Assembly (NCBI RefSeq): GCF_963665445.1
Contig: NZ_OY762276.1
Span: 2,369,501 to 2,433,500 of the forward strand
Length of the DNA: 64,000 nucleotides
Origin: an uncultured Desulfobulbus sp.
GTDB lineage: Bacteria > Desulfobacterota > Desulfobulbia > Desulfobulbales > Desulfobulbaceae
Reading direction: 5' to 3'
Shown: positions 18,494-27,695 of the stretch, in pieces
Numbering within the stretch: the stretch's first letter is position 1
How the letters are laid out: each line of letters opens with the position of its first letter
Notes under the pieces: generated by a model
Seen by the model: the letters and a program-made list of their open reading frames with translations, nothing else
Database searches by the model: none
Told to the model about the DNA's origin: nothing
Program-made: the position numbers and the translations under genes

Positions 18494-19558
18494 ATGAAGC
18501 GAGAGGGCAAGGTTCACAAACTGGAATGTAACGAAAGAACATCCACGCATGGGTACTGGGATAACACAACCAGGCCCGTGCTCACCATACACTCGGGGGA
18601 TGTTGTCCACATTGAGACGGGATCCCATCTTATGGGCAAGATGGTTCCCGGAACCGAGATTGACGATTGGGCCAGATGGTATAAGGAGGTCATGGAGGAA
18701 ACTGCCGAGACCTGCTTTTATCCCGACAGTCATACCGGGGCCGAAAAAATCCCCAAAGGCGCGGGCCATCACCGTCTCACCGGACCCATTTACGTTGAAG
18801 AGGCAGAGCCGGGCGATATACTGCAGGTCGAGATTCTCGATATCGATCCGGGCCAGTACGGGTTTAACCTCAACCCCAACACCGACTTTCTCCAACTGGG
18901 ATTGCTCGCCGATGAGTATCCGCAAGGAAAAGTGCGGTGGTACACGATCAACCGTGAAACAATGAAGGTTGAGTTTTTACCGGGCATCGAAATCCCGGTC
19001 CGCCCCTTCCCCGGCACCATTGGCGTGGAACTGGCCGAAAAGGGGATGTGGAGCAATGCCCCTCCGGGACGGCACGGAGGCAATATGGACAACAAGGAAT
19101 TGGTCAGCGGCACCGCCCTCTACCTGCCGGTCCAGGTCAAGGGGGCAGGATTGAAAACCGGGGATGCACACTATGCGCAAGGCAACGGCGAGGTCAACCT
19201 CAACGCCCTGGAGGGGGTGTTCAACAGCATTTCCCTGCGCGTGACGGTCCGCAAAGACCTGTCCTCGCTCATCGACTTCCCCATGGCCTCCAGCCCGAGC
19301 CATTGGATTATGATGGGCTTTCACACCGATCTGTATAGATCCTGTCAGATGGCCACCCGGCAGGCTATCAATTTTCTCCATCAATACTACGGATTGCCCA
19401 AGGCAGAGGCCTATGCCTTCTGTAGCCAGGCCGTTGATTTACAGGTGACCCAACTCGTTGACTACACCCTCGGCATCCATGCCATGATCCCCAAGAGTTG
19501 CTTTGTCGGCGCACAATACCGGGAACTGAACCAACTTTTGATCAAGCATCAGGCATGA
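18494..19558 (+). CDS. Acetamidase/formamidase family protein
   Basis: Hydrolyses short amides such as formamide or acetamide to the acid and ammonia. The 354-residue FmdA/AmdA fold shows SGDVVHIETGSH, HRLTGPIYVEEAEPGDILQVEIL, RPFPGTIGVE, PPGRHGGNMDNKEL, VKGAGLKTGDAHYAQGNGEV and a C-terminal MIPKSCF, all hallmark segments. No signal peptide, so cytoplasmic. AGGAG lies about 11 bases upstream of the ATG. It stands alone on the plus strand. Confidence 0.92.
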   Translation: MKREGKVHKLECNERTSTHGYWDNTTRPVLTIHSGDVVHIETGSHLMGKMVPGTEIDDWARWYKEVMEETAETCFYPDSHTGAEKIPKGAGHHRLTGPIYVEEAEPGDILQVEILDIDPGQYGFNLNPNTDFLQLGLLADEYPQGKVRWYTINRETMKVEFLPGIEIPVRPFPGTIGVELAEKGMWSNAPPGRHGGNMDNKELVSGTALYLPVQVKGAGLKTGDAHYAQGNGEVNLNALEGVFNSISLRVTVRKDLSSLIDFPMASSPSHWIMMGFHTDLYRSCQMATRQAINFLHQYYGLPKAEAYAFCSQAVDLQVTQLVDYTLGIHAMIPKSCFVGAQYRELNQLLIKHQA

Positions 19559-19648
19559 AAATATTCAAGAGCCAGAATTTGAGGCTCCTCGTCATTTGGT
19601 GTGGGTGTGATTATAAAGATCAAATCCACAACAAATAATGAGGAAACA

Positions 19649-20182
19649 TTATTTTTTGTCATCCAACAACAACATAAGCCAGGGCATTACTATTTGGTGT
19701 TGCTTACAGCTAGATGTGGAGCTTAGTGGATCAGAATTACAGAGATATTCATCGTTGTCGCTTACGCCATCACCGTCAGAATCCTTCCGAAGCGGGTTCG
19801 TGCCTAGATAGTATTCTTCAGCATCGCTGAGCCCATCCTTGTCACTGTCCGAATAGAAATCGCAGGCATCGCCAATGCCATTGCTGTTACTGTCGGCCTG
19901 ATCAGGGTTGCTTAGATAGATACAATTATCCTTACTATCCGAGGCTCCATCGTTGTCCAGATCGCTAGCTTGAGCTTCTCCGGCATACTCGATGTTGGTG
20001 ATATTGCCAACAGAATCATGGGTGTAGTCGATGCTGTTGCCGTTATCGTATGTCGCTTGGGTTAGACGGTTGAGATTGTTGTAGGTATAGCTAACTGTGT
20101 AAGCAAAAGATGGAGAACAAAACATTATAGCTAGTATGGTTGTAATCAGGGTATGATGGATTTCTTTCTTTTTATGATACAT
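19649..20182 (-). CDS. Secreted protein with YD-repeat and thrombospondin type-3 repeats
   Basis: A small exported protein that begins with a signal peptide (KKKEIHHTLITTILAIMF to SFA). Next is one RHS/YD-like unit (SYTYNNLNRLTQATYDNGNS and YTHDSVGNITNIEY). Then come calcium-binding thrombospondin type-3 repeats (DLDNDGASDSKDNC, DSNSNGIGDACD, DSDKDGLSDAEE, DSDGDGVSDNDE), and a hydrophobic-then-charged tail (MPWLMLLLDDKK). The start at 20182 is preferred over 20239 because it gives a compact signal peptide. It lies in the AT-rich island downstream of the RHS gene, and may be an orphan RHS fragment recruited as a surface protein. Confidence 0.7.
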   Translation of the reverse strand: MYHKKKEIHHTLITTILAIMFCSPSFAYTVSYTYNNLNRLTQATYDNGNSIDYTHDSVGNITNIEYAGEAQASDLDNDGASDSKDNCIYLSNPDQADSNSNGIGDACDFYSDSDKDGLSDAEEYYLGTNPLRKDSDGDGVSDNDEYLCNSDPLSSTSSCKQHQIVMPWLMLLLDDKK

Positions 20183-20239
20183 GGAAAAATATACTCGATC
20201 AAAAATGTTATGGTATTGTTGATCTGTTTTATGGAGCAT

Positions 20240-20602
20240 AAATATATTTTTATATTTTTAAAAATATAAAAATAATATAATATACTATATGGTTTTGTTT
20301 GGCTATTTAGTCATGAGCGTGTAGTCTGCTGATTTGATACACTCAAAATCAACTGCTATTTTAATATAAGTTCTTTTTAAAAATTGTCTTCTTCTGCAAT
20401 TGTTTTAATATTTTTCCATGTAAAAATTACATTTACTTACACTTTTTTATAATTCTATTAATTTTAAGTATAGTTCATTTTTTTAAATATCATCTGCTAT
20501 AATTGCTGGTGAGGCAATTTTGTCGTTTTTTGTTTTATCATATAGATATTTATGTTTTTTCCATAGTGGCTTTCTTGATTTATTCCGCAGATGATCATTT
20601 CA
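20240..20602. other. AT-rich non-coding stretch in RHS island
   Basis: Very AT-rich sequence with long T and A runs and no supportable gene. Its composition differs strongly from the flanks and fits acquired DNA. Confidence 0.5.
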
Positions 20603-20953
20603 TTATTCTAGGCATGATATATATGTACCATTGTTCCATACAATATATGATTCGTAAGTTTCGTCAGTATTCGGTATTGTTATTGACGAATTATCGCTGA
20701 AATTTATTTCAAGATCTTTTTTCACATTTACATGTGATTCTTTTATTTCCTTGCCGAGTAATATCCATAAATCTTTTGTCTCTGAAGGGTCGTTAGCATT
20801 TATTTTTTTTATTTTATTATCTTTTTTTAGAAAAACAATATTTTGTATTAGTATGCTTACATTTTCTTCAAATATTAATTGAAATTCAAATCTTCCTATT
20901 GCTATTTGCTCGACATGTTTTCCATTAATAAAATTAAATTTATCTTTTTTCAT
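20603..20953 (-). CDS. Candidate immunity protein for RHS toxin (DUF6188-like)
   Basis: A 116-residue acidic, cytoplasmic protein without signal peptide. Segments FNFINGKHVEQIAIGRFEFQ and LEINFSDNSSITIP resemble the DUF6188-type two-part beta fold often seen next to polymorphic toxins. It begins 18 bases after the RHS gene ends, on the same strand, which is the classic position for the cognate immunity gene. It has the same AT-rich composition as the toxin gene. Family assignment is from memory; the immunity role is inferred from position. Confidence 0.6.
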   Translation of the reverse strand: MKKDKFNFINGKHVEQIAIGRFEFQLIFEENVSILIQNIVFLKKDNKIKKINANDPSETKDLWILLGKEIKESHVNVKKDLEINFSDNSSITIPNTDETYESYIVWNNGTYISCLE

Positions 20954-20971
20954 AAAAATTCACCCTGCATG

Positions 20972-23900
20972 CTACATCTTTGGTAATGGAATATGAGTGT
21001 CTTGTGGAGGCCCTGTTCTTCCTGTTGATGGATTTATTGGTTGTCCTGAAGAATTTGTTTGTATCCATCTTCCATTAGGATATCCTGGACGAGGTGTGCT
21101 GTCTATGCGAATTGCTGGACCTTTGCTTTGCATTCCCTGTGGTTGCCATACAGTTCCGCCTGCATTTCCAGGTCGAGATACCCATCCTTCTGGTATATTT
21201 GGCGTTTGAGGGGAATTTGTTGGTTGAATGAAATTTTTTGGTCTTGGGTTTTGTATAGGACATTGTTCATTGTTTTTAGATACTGATTGGCTTTCACTAA
21301 ATATTTTAACAGCCAATTGGCTAATCTTTCCTAAGTTACCTCCCAAAAAAAATCCTATAATATAGAAGTCAGGGTATACTGGATTTATAGCATCTGGGTA
21401 TTCTTCTAATCCCAAAGGATCAAATTTTAGGATAGGGTCTCCTCCTACATACCCATACAGATTGATCCCACCAGCCAATCCAATCGGATCAGCAGCTATA
21501 TACCGTCCTGTTGTGGGATCATAGAACCGATGCCAATTGTAATGCAAGCCTGATTCTTGGTCGTAATATTGCCCAGGAAAACGAGGATTGTAGGTGAATG
21601 TGCCCAGATTGTTCGGGTTCTGGTTGGGCAGGATTCGCCCATATGGGTCATGATCCCAACGCCAAACAACGACGCCATTACTATTGGTTATGGTTGAAGG
21701 GGAGCCTATTTGATCGGGGTTGATGTAGTAGTTGCCAACCTTGGTTAAAACCGCGACTGGTAAGTCATCCAGCCAGACCGTTTCCTGAACAACGGAGCCG
21801 TCACCGCCATATTCACCGATAAGATGCCCAATCTCATCATAGACAAATACCCTTGAATCTTTGGCCACACGTTGGCCGAACCCATTGAAAAGGTATTGTG
21901 TGGTTTGGCTATTATTATCGGCAACCTGAATTAATCTACCCAATCCATCATAACTAAAATTCAGATAACCATCACTCGTAATGTTTCCGCTTTCGTCATA
22001 TTCGTAAAGTTTGCTTGTTATATTTGTAGCGCTGTAGGTTGACTGACTTAATAACAGCTGGTTGTTAAGAATATAGTAGGAAAGTTCTGCCGATTCATTC
22101 TTTATGGTAATAGAGGGGGCAGAAGGATTACTGACTTGAATAATGCGCCCAGCCGCATCATAGCTGATATTTACGGTCTCCGGAACTGTTCCACCTATAG
22201 ATATTCCTACGATTTTACCGTCTTGATCAAACTCCCTGCTGTAGGTTGCGCCGTTTGCTTGATGCCATGAATCTGCTGGGCCAAAAGGTTCATAGGTTAT
22301 ATTATTGATAAGTGTTGTTCCGTTCACACTTACCCCTGTCACCTGCCCGTTGGTGTTGTAGGAAAAACTCAATACTTTTCCAGAAGGGTAGGTCATTGAA
22401 ATCAGCCGACCCGTTGTTTGGTTGTATTGATACTTGGTTGTTGAGGTAATGCTGTTAACGGACTGTTGTTTACGGGTAGTCCGTCCATGACTATCATAGG
22501 CCCATGTTGTCGTTCCGCTTGGATCGGTCATGGTGGTGAGATGACCAATGCCATTGGCACCCGTGTCATATTGATAAATAAGGCTGCCATCCTCAAACGT
22601 TGCCGACGTTCTTCTGTTAAGGGCATCGTAGGCGTAGTTTATTGTTTTCCCGCGTGCGTCGGTTGCGCTTGCAAGGTTACCGGCTTTATCAAATGTACGC
22701 GAAGTTGTGCCTGTGTCTTTGCTGACGATTTGTGTTTGTTCTCCAAAGGCATTGACCGTGTATTTGGTCGTAATGTCACGAGGGTCGGTCACGCTTGTTG
22801 GCTCATCCCCTGAGTTGTAATAAGAACTGTAACCATAATCATATTGGATACTTGTTTCTCCATCAGCAGGGTCTACAATCTTGATCAAACGATTAAGGTT
22901 ATCATAAGTGTTAGTGGTAACTTGTGATAAAGGGTCGGTTACCGTGAGTAGATTGCTATTGGCATCGTAACCGTATTTGATAGTTTGACTTTTGGCGCCT
23001 ATCGAAGACGCCAATCTATTCAATTTATCGTAGGTATATTTAACAAGTCTAGAAAGATTGCCATCACTGTCGAAAACCCTCTCACGCGTCTTGTTCCCGT
23101 CGGCATTCAGAGTGTAAGAAATAAGATTTCCGAGATTATCTTTGATAGATGTTAAGCGATGGGCGGTGTCGTAGCTGAATGTAAGAGATGAACTATCCGG
23201 TTGGATGATTTTGACAATGTTTCCTACGTTATCATAGGCGTAGGTGGTAACTTCCTGCCCTTGCGTAACAGAGGTAAGACGACCGCGGACGTCATATGTT
23301 AATGCGGTGCTTAGACCATTGGGATCAATAATATTGAGAGGATTGCCATTGGCGTCGTAACTGGTGAATTGAGTTACTTGTCCTAAGGGGTTGGTCACCG
23401 TGGCGATTCCGCCTTGAGCGTTGTAGGTGTAGGTTGTTATGTTATCCAGAGGATCGGTGACGGTGAGAAGCTGTGATTTATTGCTATAGCTATAGCTCCA
23501 TGTTCTCGATTCATATTCAGATTCATCGAGAATGGTTTTGCTCAGAAGGTTCCCCTTGTCGTCATAAGTAAAGCTTGTTGTCCGGTTCGGCTCTTCGATC
23601 GTGATGGGGAGATGCAAGGTAGCGTGCCACGTGGTGTCAATGCTCTTGCTTTGTGCTGTGCCGTACGCTTCTGTCCTTTTGGTCTCCAATCCATCATCAT
23701 TGCGTACGTAGGTCGTGATGATTCCGTTGGGGTTTGTTTTAGAGACTAGAAAACCGTTACTTGTATAAGTGTAGTTGGTGGATCCGCAACCAGATGCACA
23801 GTTTAAAATGCTTTTACCTGTTAACTTGCGTAATGGCGTAGCATCTGTATACCGATAGGATGTCTTTCTTCCTAAAGCGCTTGTTACGATAGGCGGATAG

Positions 23901-25354
23901 GTTGAATAGTCAATCGTGACTTTTTCTTGTTCGCCAGCATGTTCTGATGAAATCGCACGATCAAACTCGTCATATACCCATGATGCATACAAAACACCAT
24001 TTTCATCGGTAATACTCGTTAAATTATGCGCATCATAAGTGTCATTATAGGCGTATTTTTTTGTGGTGCTATCTGGAAATCGAACGGTTTCTAGATTTTT
24101 TGTGGCATCGTATGTGTATTGATACTCATGCCCTGCTGAATCTGTAATTTTTGATAAAAGATTAGAGCTGTTGTATGTAAAAGTAAGCGTGTGCCCAAAG
24201 GGGCCTGTTACTTTATTTAAATAACCATCTGCATTGTACTGAAGAGAGGTGACAAGGCCGGTTCTGGTGGTGATTGATTTAAGTCGGCCATTTATATTGT
24301 AAATCTCTTTGGTGTCGTTATTGGTAACGATTTCCCATCCCGTTTGTTCATTTGAGGCGTTGAGCTGGGCGGATAATTTGCTAGTTGTGTCTACACCCGG
24401 TTCCCATGCGTCTGAAACGAGAGTGAACGCCTCTACTTGCCCATCTGGGCGATAAGCTTCGATGGACGAATCCCCTTTAAAATCAAGAGATCTGTCGTAA
24501 ATGCTCCGCCAGTTTGCGCCGAGCGTAGTTGTTACTGTACTTTGACTGTTATAATATCGCACAAAACCATACAAAATCCCTGTTGAACTATTGATATCTG
24601 TTTCTTTTTCAAATTTATTCCCAGTTATGGCATTAATAGGATTCCCTTCTGAAGTGCACAACCTGTTAGGACTGTTGCATCCATCTGGATTTCCATTATT
24701 AATTTTATCATCTGGAGGGAATAATGATGGATCACCTCCAGCAGTGCTTGAACCGAAAGTTATGTTATCAAATCCTATTTGGTTTTGTACACCTGCGAAA
24801 GAAACGTAGGAAGCTGATCCTTCAAAACTAACACCGATCTGTACAAAGGGGCTAAAATCACCATTTGGATCGCCACCATTTGAATAAGTCGTTGGCAGAT
24901 ACAACGATGTAAGGAGGTTATCGTTAATATCATAAACGCTTACCGATCCAGGCTGGTTTATTGCTGAATACCAAAATGAAAACCCTGTATCGAATCCACC
25001 ATCAACCGTGATTGTTGATGCTGATCCTGTCAGGAAGAACATAACGGTAGATGGCGACGGTTCTCCGCCAAAATTACCTGTTCCTCCTGAATCTTGATCA
25101 ATTATAGCTAAAGTATTATCAGAAAATGATACGCCATAATCTGTTCCTTCTCCGCCATTATAAAAATCTCCTACGCTTTGCTGGTCACCTATCCCTTCAA
25201 AATCTAACACAATTAAACTTGAAAAAGAGATAGACGGTACGAGAATATATAATATTATAAGAATAATAAAAAAATTTTTCATGATTTTTTGAATACGTTT
25301 AAATATTTTGCAAAATTCCATAAAAATTATTTTTCCTATAAATAAATCCAGCAT
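20972..25354 (-). CDS. RHS-repeat polymorphic toxin protein
   Basis: A 1,460-residue secreted RHS protein. A signal-like hydrophobic stretch (MKNFFIILIILYILVPS, from about residue 25) precedes a beta-sandwich domain of about 170 residues that resembles PEP-CTERM-type ectodomains. A DUF6531-like segment follows (NPINAITGNKFEKETD, near 240), then about 900 residues of YD repeats, and the RHS core (HYNWHRFYDPTTGRYIAADP ... DPLGL) ending near 1317. The last 143 residues are the variable tip; its final ~75 (GWVSRPGNAGGTVW ... GQPINPSTGRTG ... THIPLP) look like a toxin domain I cannot name. The start is uncertain (25354, 25321 or 25282). Confidence 0.88.
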   Translation of the reverse strand: MLDLFIGKIIFMEFCKIFKRIQKIMKNFFIILIILYILVPSISFSSLIVLDFEGIGDQQSVGDFYNGGEGTDYGVSFSDNTLAIIDQDSGGTGNFGGEPSPSTVMFFLTGSASTITVDGGFDTGFSFWYSAINQPGSVSVYDINDNLLTSLYLPTTYSNGGDPNGDFSPFVQIGVSFEGSASYVSFAGVQNQIGFDNITFGSSTAGGDPSLFPPDDKINNGNPDGCNSPNRLCTSEGNPINAITGNKFEKETDINSSTGILYGFVRYYNSQSTVTTTLGANWRSIYDRSLDFKGDSSIEAYRPDGQVEAFTLVSDAWEPGVDTTSKLSAQLNASNEQTGWEIVTNNDTKEIYNINGRLKSITTRTGLVTSLQYNADGYLNKVTGPFGHTLTFTYNSSNLLSKITDSAGHEYQYTYDATKNLETVRFPDSTTKKYAYNDTYDAHNLTSITDENGVLYASWVYDEFDRAISSEHAGEQEKVTIDYSTYPPIVTSALGRKTSYRYTDATPLRKLTGKSILNCASGCGSTNYTYTSNGFLVSKTNPNGIITTYVRNDDGLETKRTEAYGTAQSKSIDTTWHATLHLPITIEEPNRTTSFTYDDKGNLLSKTILDESEYESRTWSYSYSNKSQLLTVTDPLDNITTYTYNAQGGIATVTNPLGQVTQFTSYDANGNPLNIIDPNGLSTALTYDVRGRLTSVTQGQEVTTYAYDNVGNIVKIIQPDSSSLTFSYDTAHRLTSIKDNLGNLISYTLNADGNKTRERVFDSDGNLSRLVKYTYDKLNRLASSIGAKSQTIKYGYDANSNLLTVTDPLSQVTTNTYDNLNRLIKIVDPADGETSIQYDYGYSSYYNSGDEPTSVTDPRDITTKYTVNAFGEQTQIVSKDTGTTSRTFDKAGNLASATDARGKTINYAYDALNRRTSATFEDGSLIYQYDTGANGIGHLTTMTDPSGTTTWAYDSHGRTTRKQQSVNSITSTTKYQYNQTTGRLISMTYPSGKVLSFSYNTNGQVTGVSVNGTTLINNITYEPFGPADSWHQANGATYSREFDQDGKIVGISIGGTVPETVNISYDAAGRIIQVSNPSAPSITIKNESAELSYYILNNQLLLSQSTYSATNITSKLYEYDESGNITSDGYLNFSYDGLGRLIQVADNNSQTTQYLFNGFGQRVAKDSRVFVYDEIGHLIGEYGGDGSVVQETVWLDDLPVAVLTKVGNYYINPDQIGSPSTITNSNGVVVWRWDHDPYGRILPNQNPNNLGTFTYNPRFPGQYYDQESGLHYNWHRFYDPTTGRYIAADPIGLAGGINLYGYVGGDPILKFDPLGLEEYPDAINPVYPDFYIIGFFLGGNLGKISQLAVKIFSESQSVSKNNEQCPIQNPRPKNFIQPTNSPQTPNIPEGWVSRPGNAGGTVWQPQGMQSKGPAIRIDSTPRPGYPNGRWIQTNSSGQPINPSTGRTGPPQDTHIPLPKM

Positions 25355-26015
25355 AAGTTGATAACAATCTTTATAAAAAATTTATTTCCTCTCACCAAAC
25401 ATATTTTAAAATATTGACTAAATTTTCCTTACATTTATCCCATTTATCGTTAGATAGCAAGATCGTTGGTTAAAAGAAAATAAAAAGTGTAATTACAAAG
25501 AATTTTTTTTATATAGATTTACCGCCGACTGCCAATTTTACGATTTTGTAAAAAATATTTATTCGTAATTATTTACAAAGTATTAAAGATAAAATACATC
25601 AAAATGCAACGATAATGAAAAATTTAACAAAAAAGTATCACTTCAGACTGAAGACGCCGTCACCTAAAGAAAGCCATTTAAAGGTGTCCAATCAGAAACG
25701 GTTAAAATTCGTCTTATCACAAGAATAATTCTCTTGCATGAAGATCATTTCTCAATGGGTTAAAAAAATCGCCATGTTTTCTGGTTTTTCGTCAAATCCA
25801 ACTTGATTTGACGAAAAATTGAGAATTTTTTCTTGCCGGAGACAGCCACTCCTGCAAAACAACATTTTGGAGAATCAGGCAAGAGTTCCGGAGGATCATT
25901 CTAACCAGTGGTCACGACCGGATGTATATTGGTAACAGATGCGAAGATCAACGCAACCACTCCTCAGGACGTCCTTCGCTCCCAATATTATTACCCGATA
26001 ACAGGAGTCCTCATC
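25355..26015. other. AT-rich intergenic region with 14-bp hairpin
   Basis: The left part is AT-rich, like the RHS island. From about 25,860 the composition returns to that of the core genome. It contains the hairpin listed separately and the promoter of the alcohol dehydrogenase operon. No gene is supported. Confidence 0.5.
25785..25818. promoter_or_regulatory. Perfect 14-bp hairpin upstream of alcohol dehydrogenase operon
   Basis: Arms tttttcgtcaaatc and gatttgacgaaaaa with a six-base loop. Its T-rich left flank and the aatttttt after it would suit a terminator read in either direction, but the stem is AT-rich. It lies about 200 bases before the operon, so an operator is also possible. Confidence 0.5.
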
Positions 26016-27182
26016 ATGTTACTTGATTTTTCCTATTCCAACCCCACCATCATCCATTTTGGCAAAGAGGCGCTCAACAACCTGGGCGGCGAATTGGCCA
26101 GCTACGGCAAGACTGTTTTGTTGGTCTATGGCAAGAACGCGATCAAGAAAAACGGCCTCTACGATCAGGTGATTGCCATTTTAAAGGAAGCAGGCAAAAC
26201 CGTTGTCGAGCTTTCCGGTGTCATGCCCAACCCCACATACGACAAAATGCAGGAAGGTTGTGCGCTTGTCTGCAATCACGGGGTGGACCTGATTCTGGCC
26301 GTGGGCGGCGGTTCCGTCATCGACTGCGCCAAAGGTATTGCGGTGTCCGCCTATTGCGAGGAAGAACCCTTTAAGAAATACTGGCTCGACTACCAACCGC
26401 TCTCCAATAGAACCGTACCGGTCGCATCCATCCTCACCATGGCCGGTACCGGTTCGGAGATGAACGGCGGTTCGGTCATCACCCACGAGGCCATGAAAAT
26501 CAAGGGCGGCAGGGTCTTCCCTCCGGAGGTGTATCCGAAATTTTCCATCCTCAACCCGGAGTACACCTACACGGTTTCTCAGTATCAGATGGTGAGCGGT
26601 GTTTTTGATACCATGTCGCACCTGATGGAGCAGTACTTCTGCGGCAATGATAACAACACCACCGACTATCTCATCGAGGCCTTGCTCCGTTCCTCCATTG
26701 ACAACCTGCGGGTGGCCCTCAAAAATCCGGAAGATTACGAGGCGCGCAGCAACATCATGTGGAATGCGACCATGGCGCTCAATACCTTGACCGGGCTGTC
26801 CAAGACCCAGGATTGGGAGGTGCACATGATCGAGCATCAGCTCGGTGCCTACACCGACTGCGCCCATGGCATGGGCCTTGCCGCAATTTCCCTGCCCTAT
26901 TACCGCCATATCATGCCCTACGGGGTGGATAAATTCGCCCGGTTTGCAACGGTCGTCTGGAATATCCCGGCTGAAGGCACATCAAAGGACGAGTTGGCCA
27001 AGGCGGGAATCGATGCACTGGAAACATTCTGCAAGGAGTGCGGCATTGTCACATCGCTGAGAGAGCTTGGAGCCACCGAAGAGATGCTGCCCAAGATCGC
27101 GGAATCAAGCGTTCTCTTGGAGGGCGGTTACAAAAAACTGAGCAGCAACGAGATCCTTGAAATTCTGCAGGAGTGCTTCTGA
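26016..27182 (+). CDS. Iron-dependent alcohol dehydrogenase (BDH/YqhD type)
   Basis: NAD(P)H-linked reductase of aldehydes to alcohols, 388 residues. The nucleotide-binding segments GKNAIKKNGLYDQV and GGGSVIDCAKGIAV, the start MLLDFSYSNPTIIHFG, and the metal ligands in VFDTMSHLMEQY and ..HQLGAYTDCAHGMGLA place it in the butanol dehydrogenase/YqhD subgroup. The start at 26016 is chosen for the AGGAG eight bases before it; an upstream in-frame ATG at 25908 is rejected because the extension has no family match. It leads an operon with a cupin and a DUF362-ferredoxin gene. Confidence 0.92.
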   Translation: MLLDFSYSNPTIIHFGKEALNNLGGELASYGKTVLLVYGKNAIKKNGLYDQVIAILKEAGKTVVELSGVMPNPTYDKMQEGCALVCNHGVDLILAVGGGSVIDCAKGIAVSAYCEEEPFKKYWLDYQPLSNRTVPVASILTMAGTGSEMNGGSVITHEAMKIKGGRVFPPEVYPKFSILNPEYTYTVSQYQMVSGVFDTMSHLMEQYFCGNDNNTTDYLIEALLRSSIDNLRVALKNPEDYEARSNIMWNATMALNTLTGLSKTQDWEVHMIEHQLGAYTDCAHGMGLAAISLPYYRHIMPYGVDKFARFATVVWNIPAEGTSKDELAKAGIDALETFCKECGIVTSLRELGATEEMLPKIAESSVLLEGGYKKLSSNEILEILQECF

Positions 27183-27254
27183 GCACCACCACAACACTTT
27201 GCTCTTCCCGAGAAGAGATAGCTCTCCTCTGTGGAGAGAGAAGGAGTAAAAAAA

Positions 27255-27668
27255 ATGGAAACCAATTTGGAAAACAGCGTTATTTTTGATAGAGGTGTGG
27301 TCAATCCCTACGGAAAATATTTTTCCGGCACCAGCTACCTCAACATGCTGACCCTGGAAGGGGTCATCACCGCCAACGTCACCTTTGAGCCCGGTTGTAT
27401 CAACAATTGGCACATCCACAATGCCGACAAGGGCGGCGGCCAAATCCTGCTGGTCACCGGTGGCCGCGGCTATTACCAGGAGTTCGGCAAGGACGCCCGG
27501 GAACTGCGCGCCGGCGATGTGGTCGTCATCCCGGCAGGCGTCAAGCACTGGCATGGCGCAGCCAAAGACAGCTGGTTCGTGCATATTGCCGTGGAAGTCC
27601 CTGGAGAGAATGGTTCCAATGAATGGCTGGAGCCGGTAGATAAAACCGAGTACGCAAAGCTGCCGTAA
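27255..27668 (+). CDS. Cupin-domain protein
   Basis: A 137-residue single-domain cupin, cytoplasmic. Metal-binding cupin motif 1 is visible as NNWHIHNADKGGGQILLVTGG and motif 2 as LRAGDVVVIPAGVKHWHGA. The pattern is the one found in cupins fused or linked to carboxymuconolactone decarboxylases. The start has AAGGAG upstream. It follows the alcohol dehydrogenase by 72 bases and precedes the DUF362 gene by 27. The substrate is unknown. Confidence 0.87.
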   Translation: METNLENSVIFDRGVVNPYGKYFSGTSYLNMLTLEGVITANVTFEPGCINNWHIHNADKGGGQILLVTGGRGYYQEFGKDARELRAGDVVVIPAGVKHWHGAAKDSWFVHIAVEVPGENGSNEWLEPVDKTEYAKLP

Positions 27669-27695
27669 GAGACTCAATTGAGAGGAGCCAGAACA

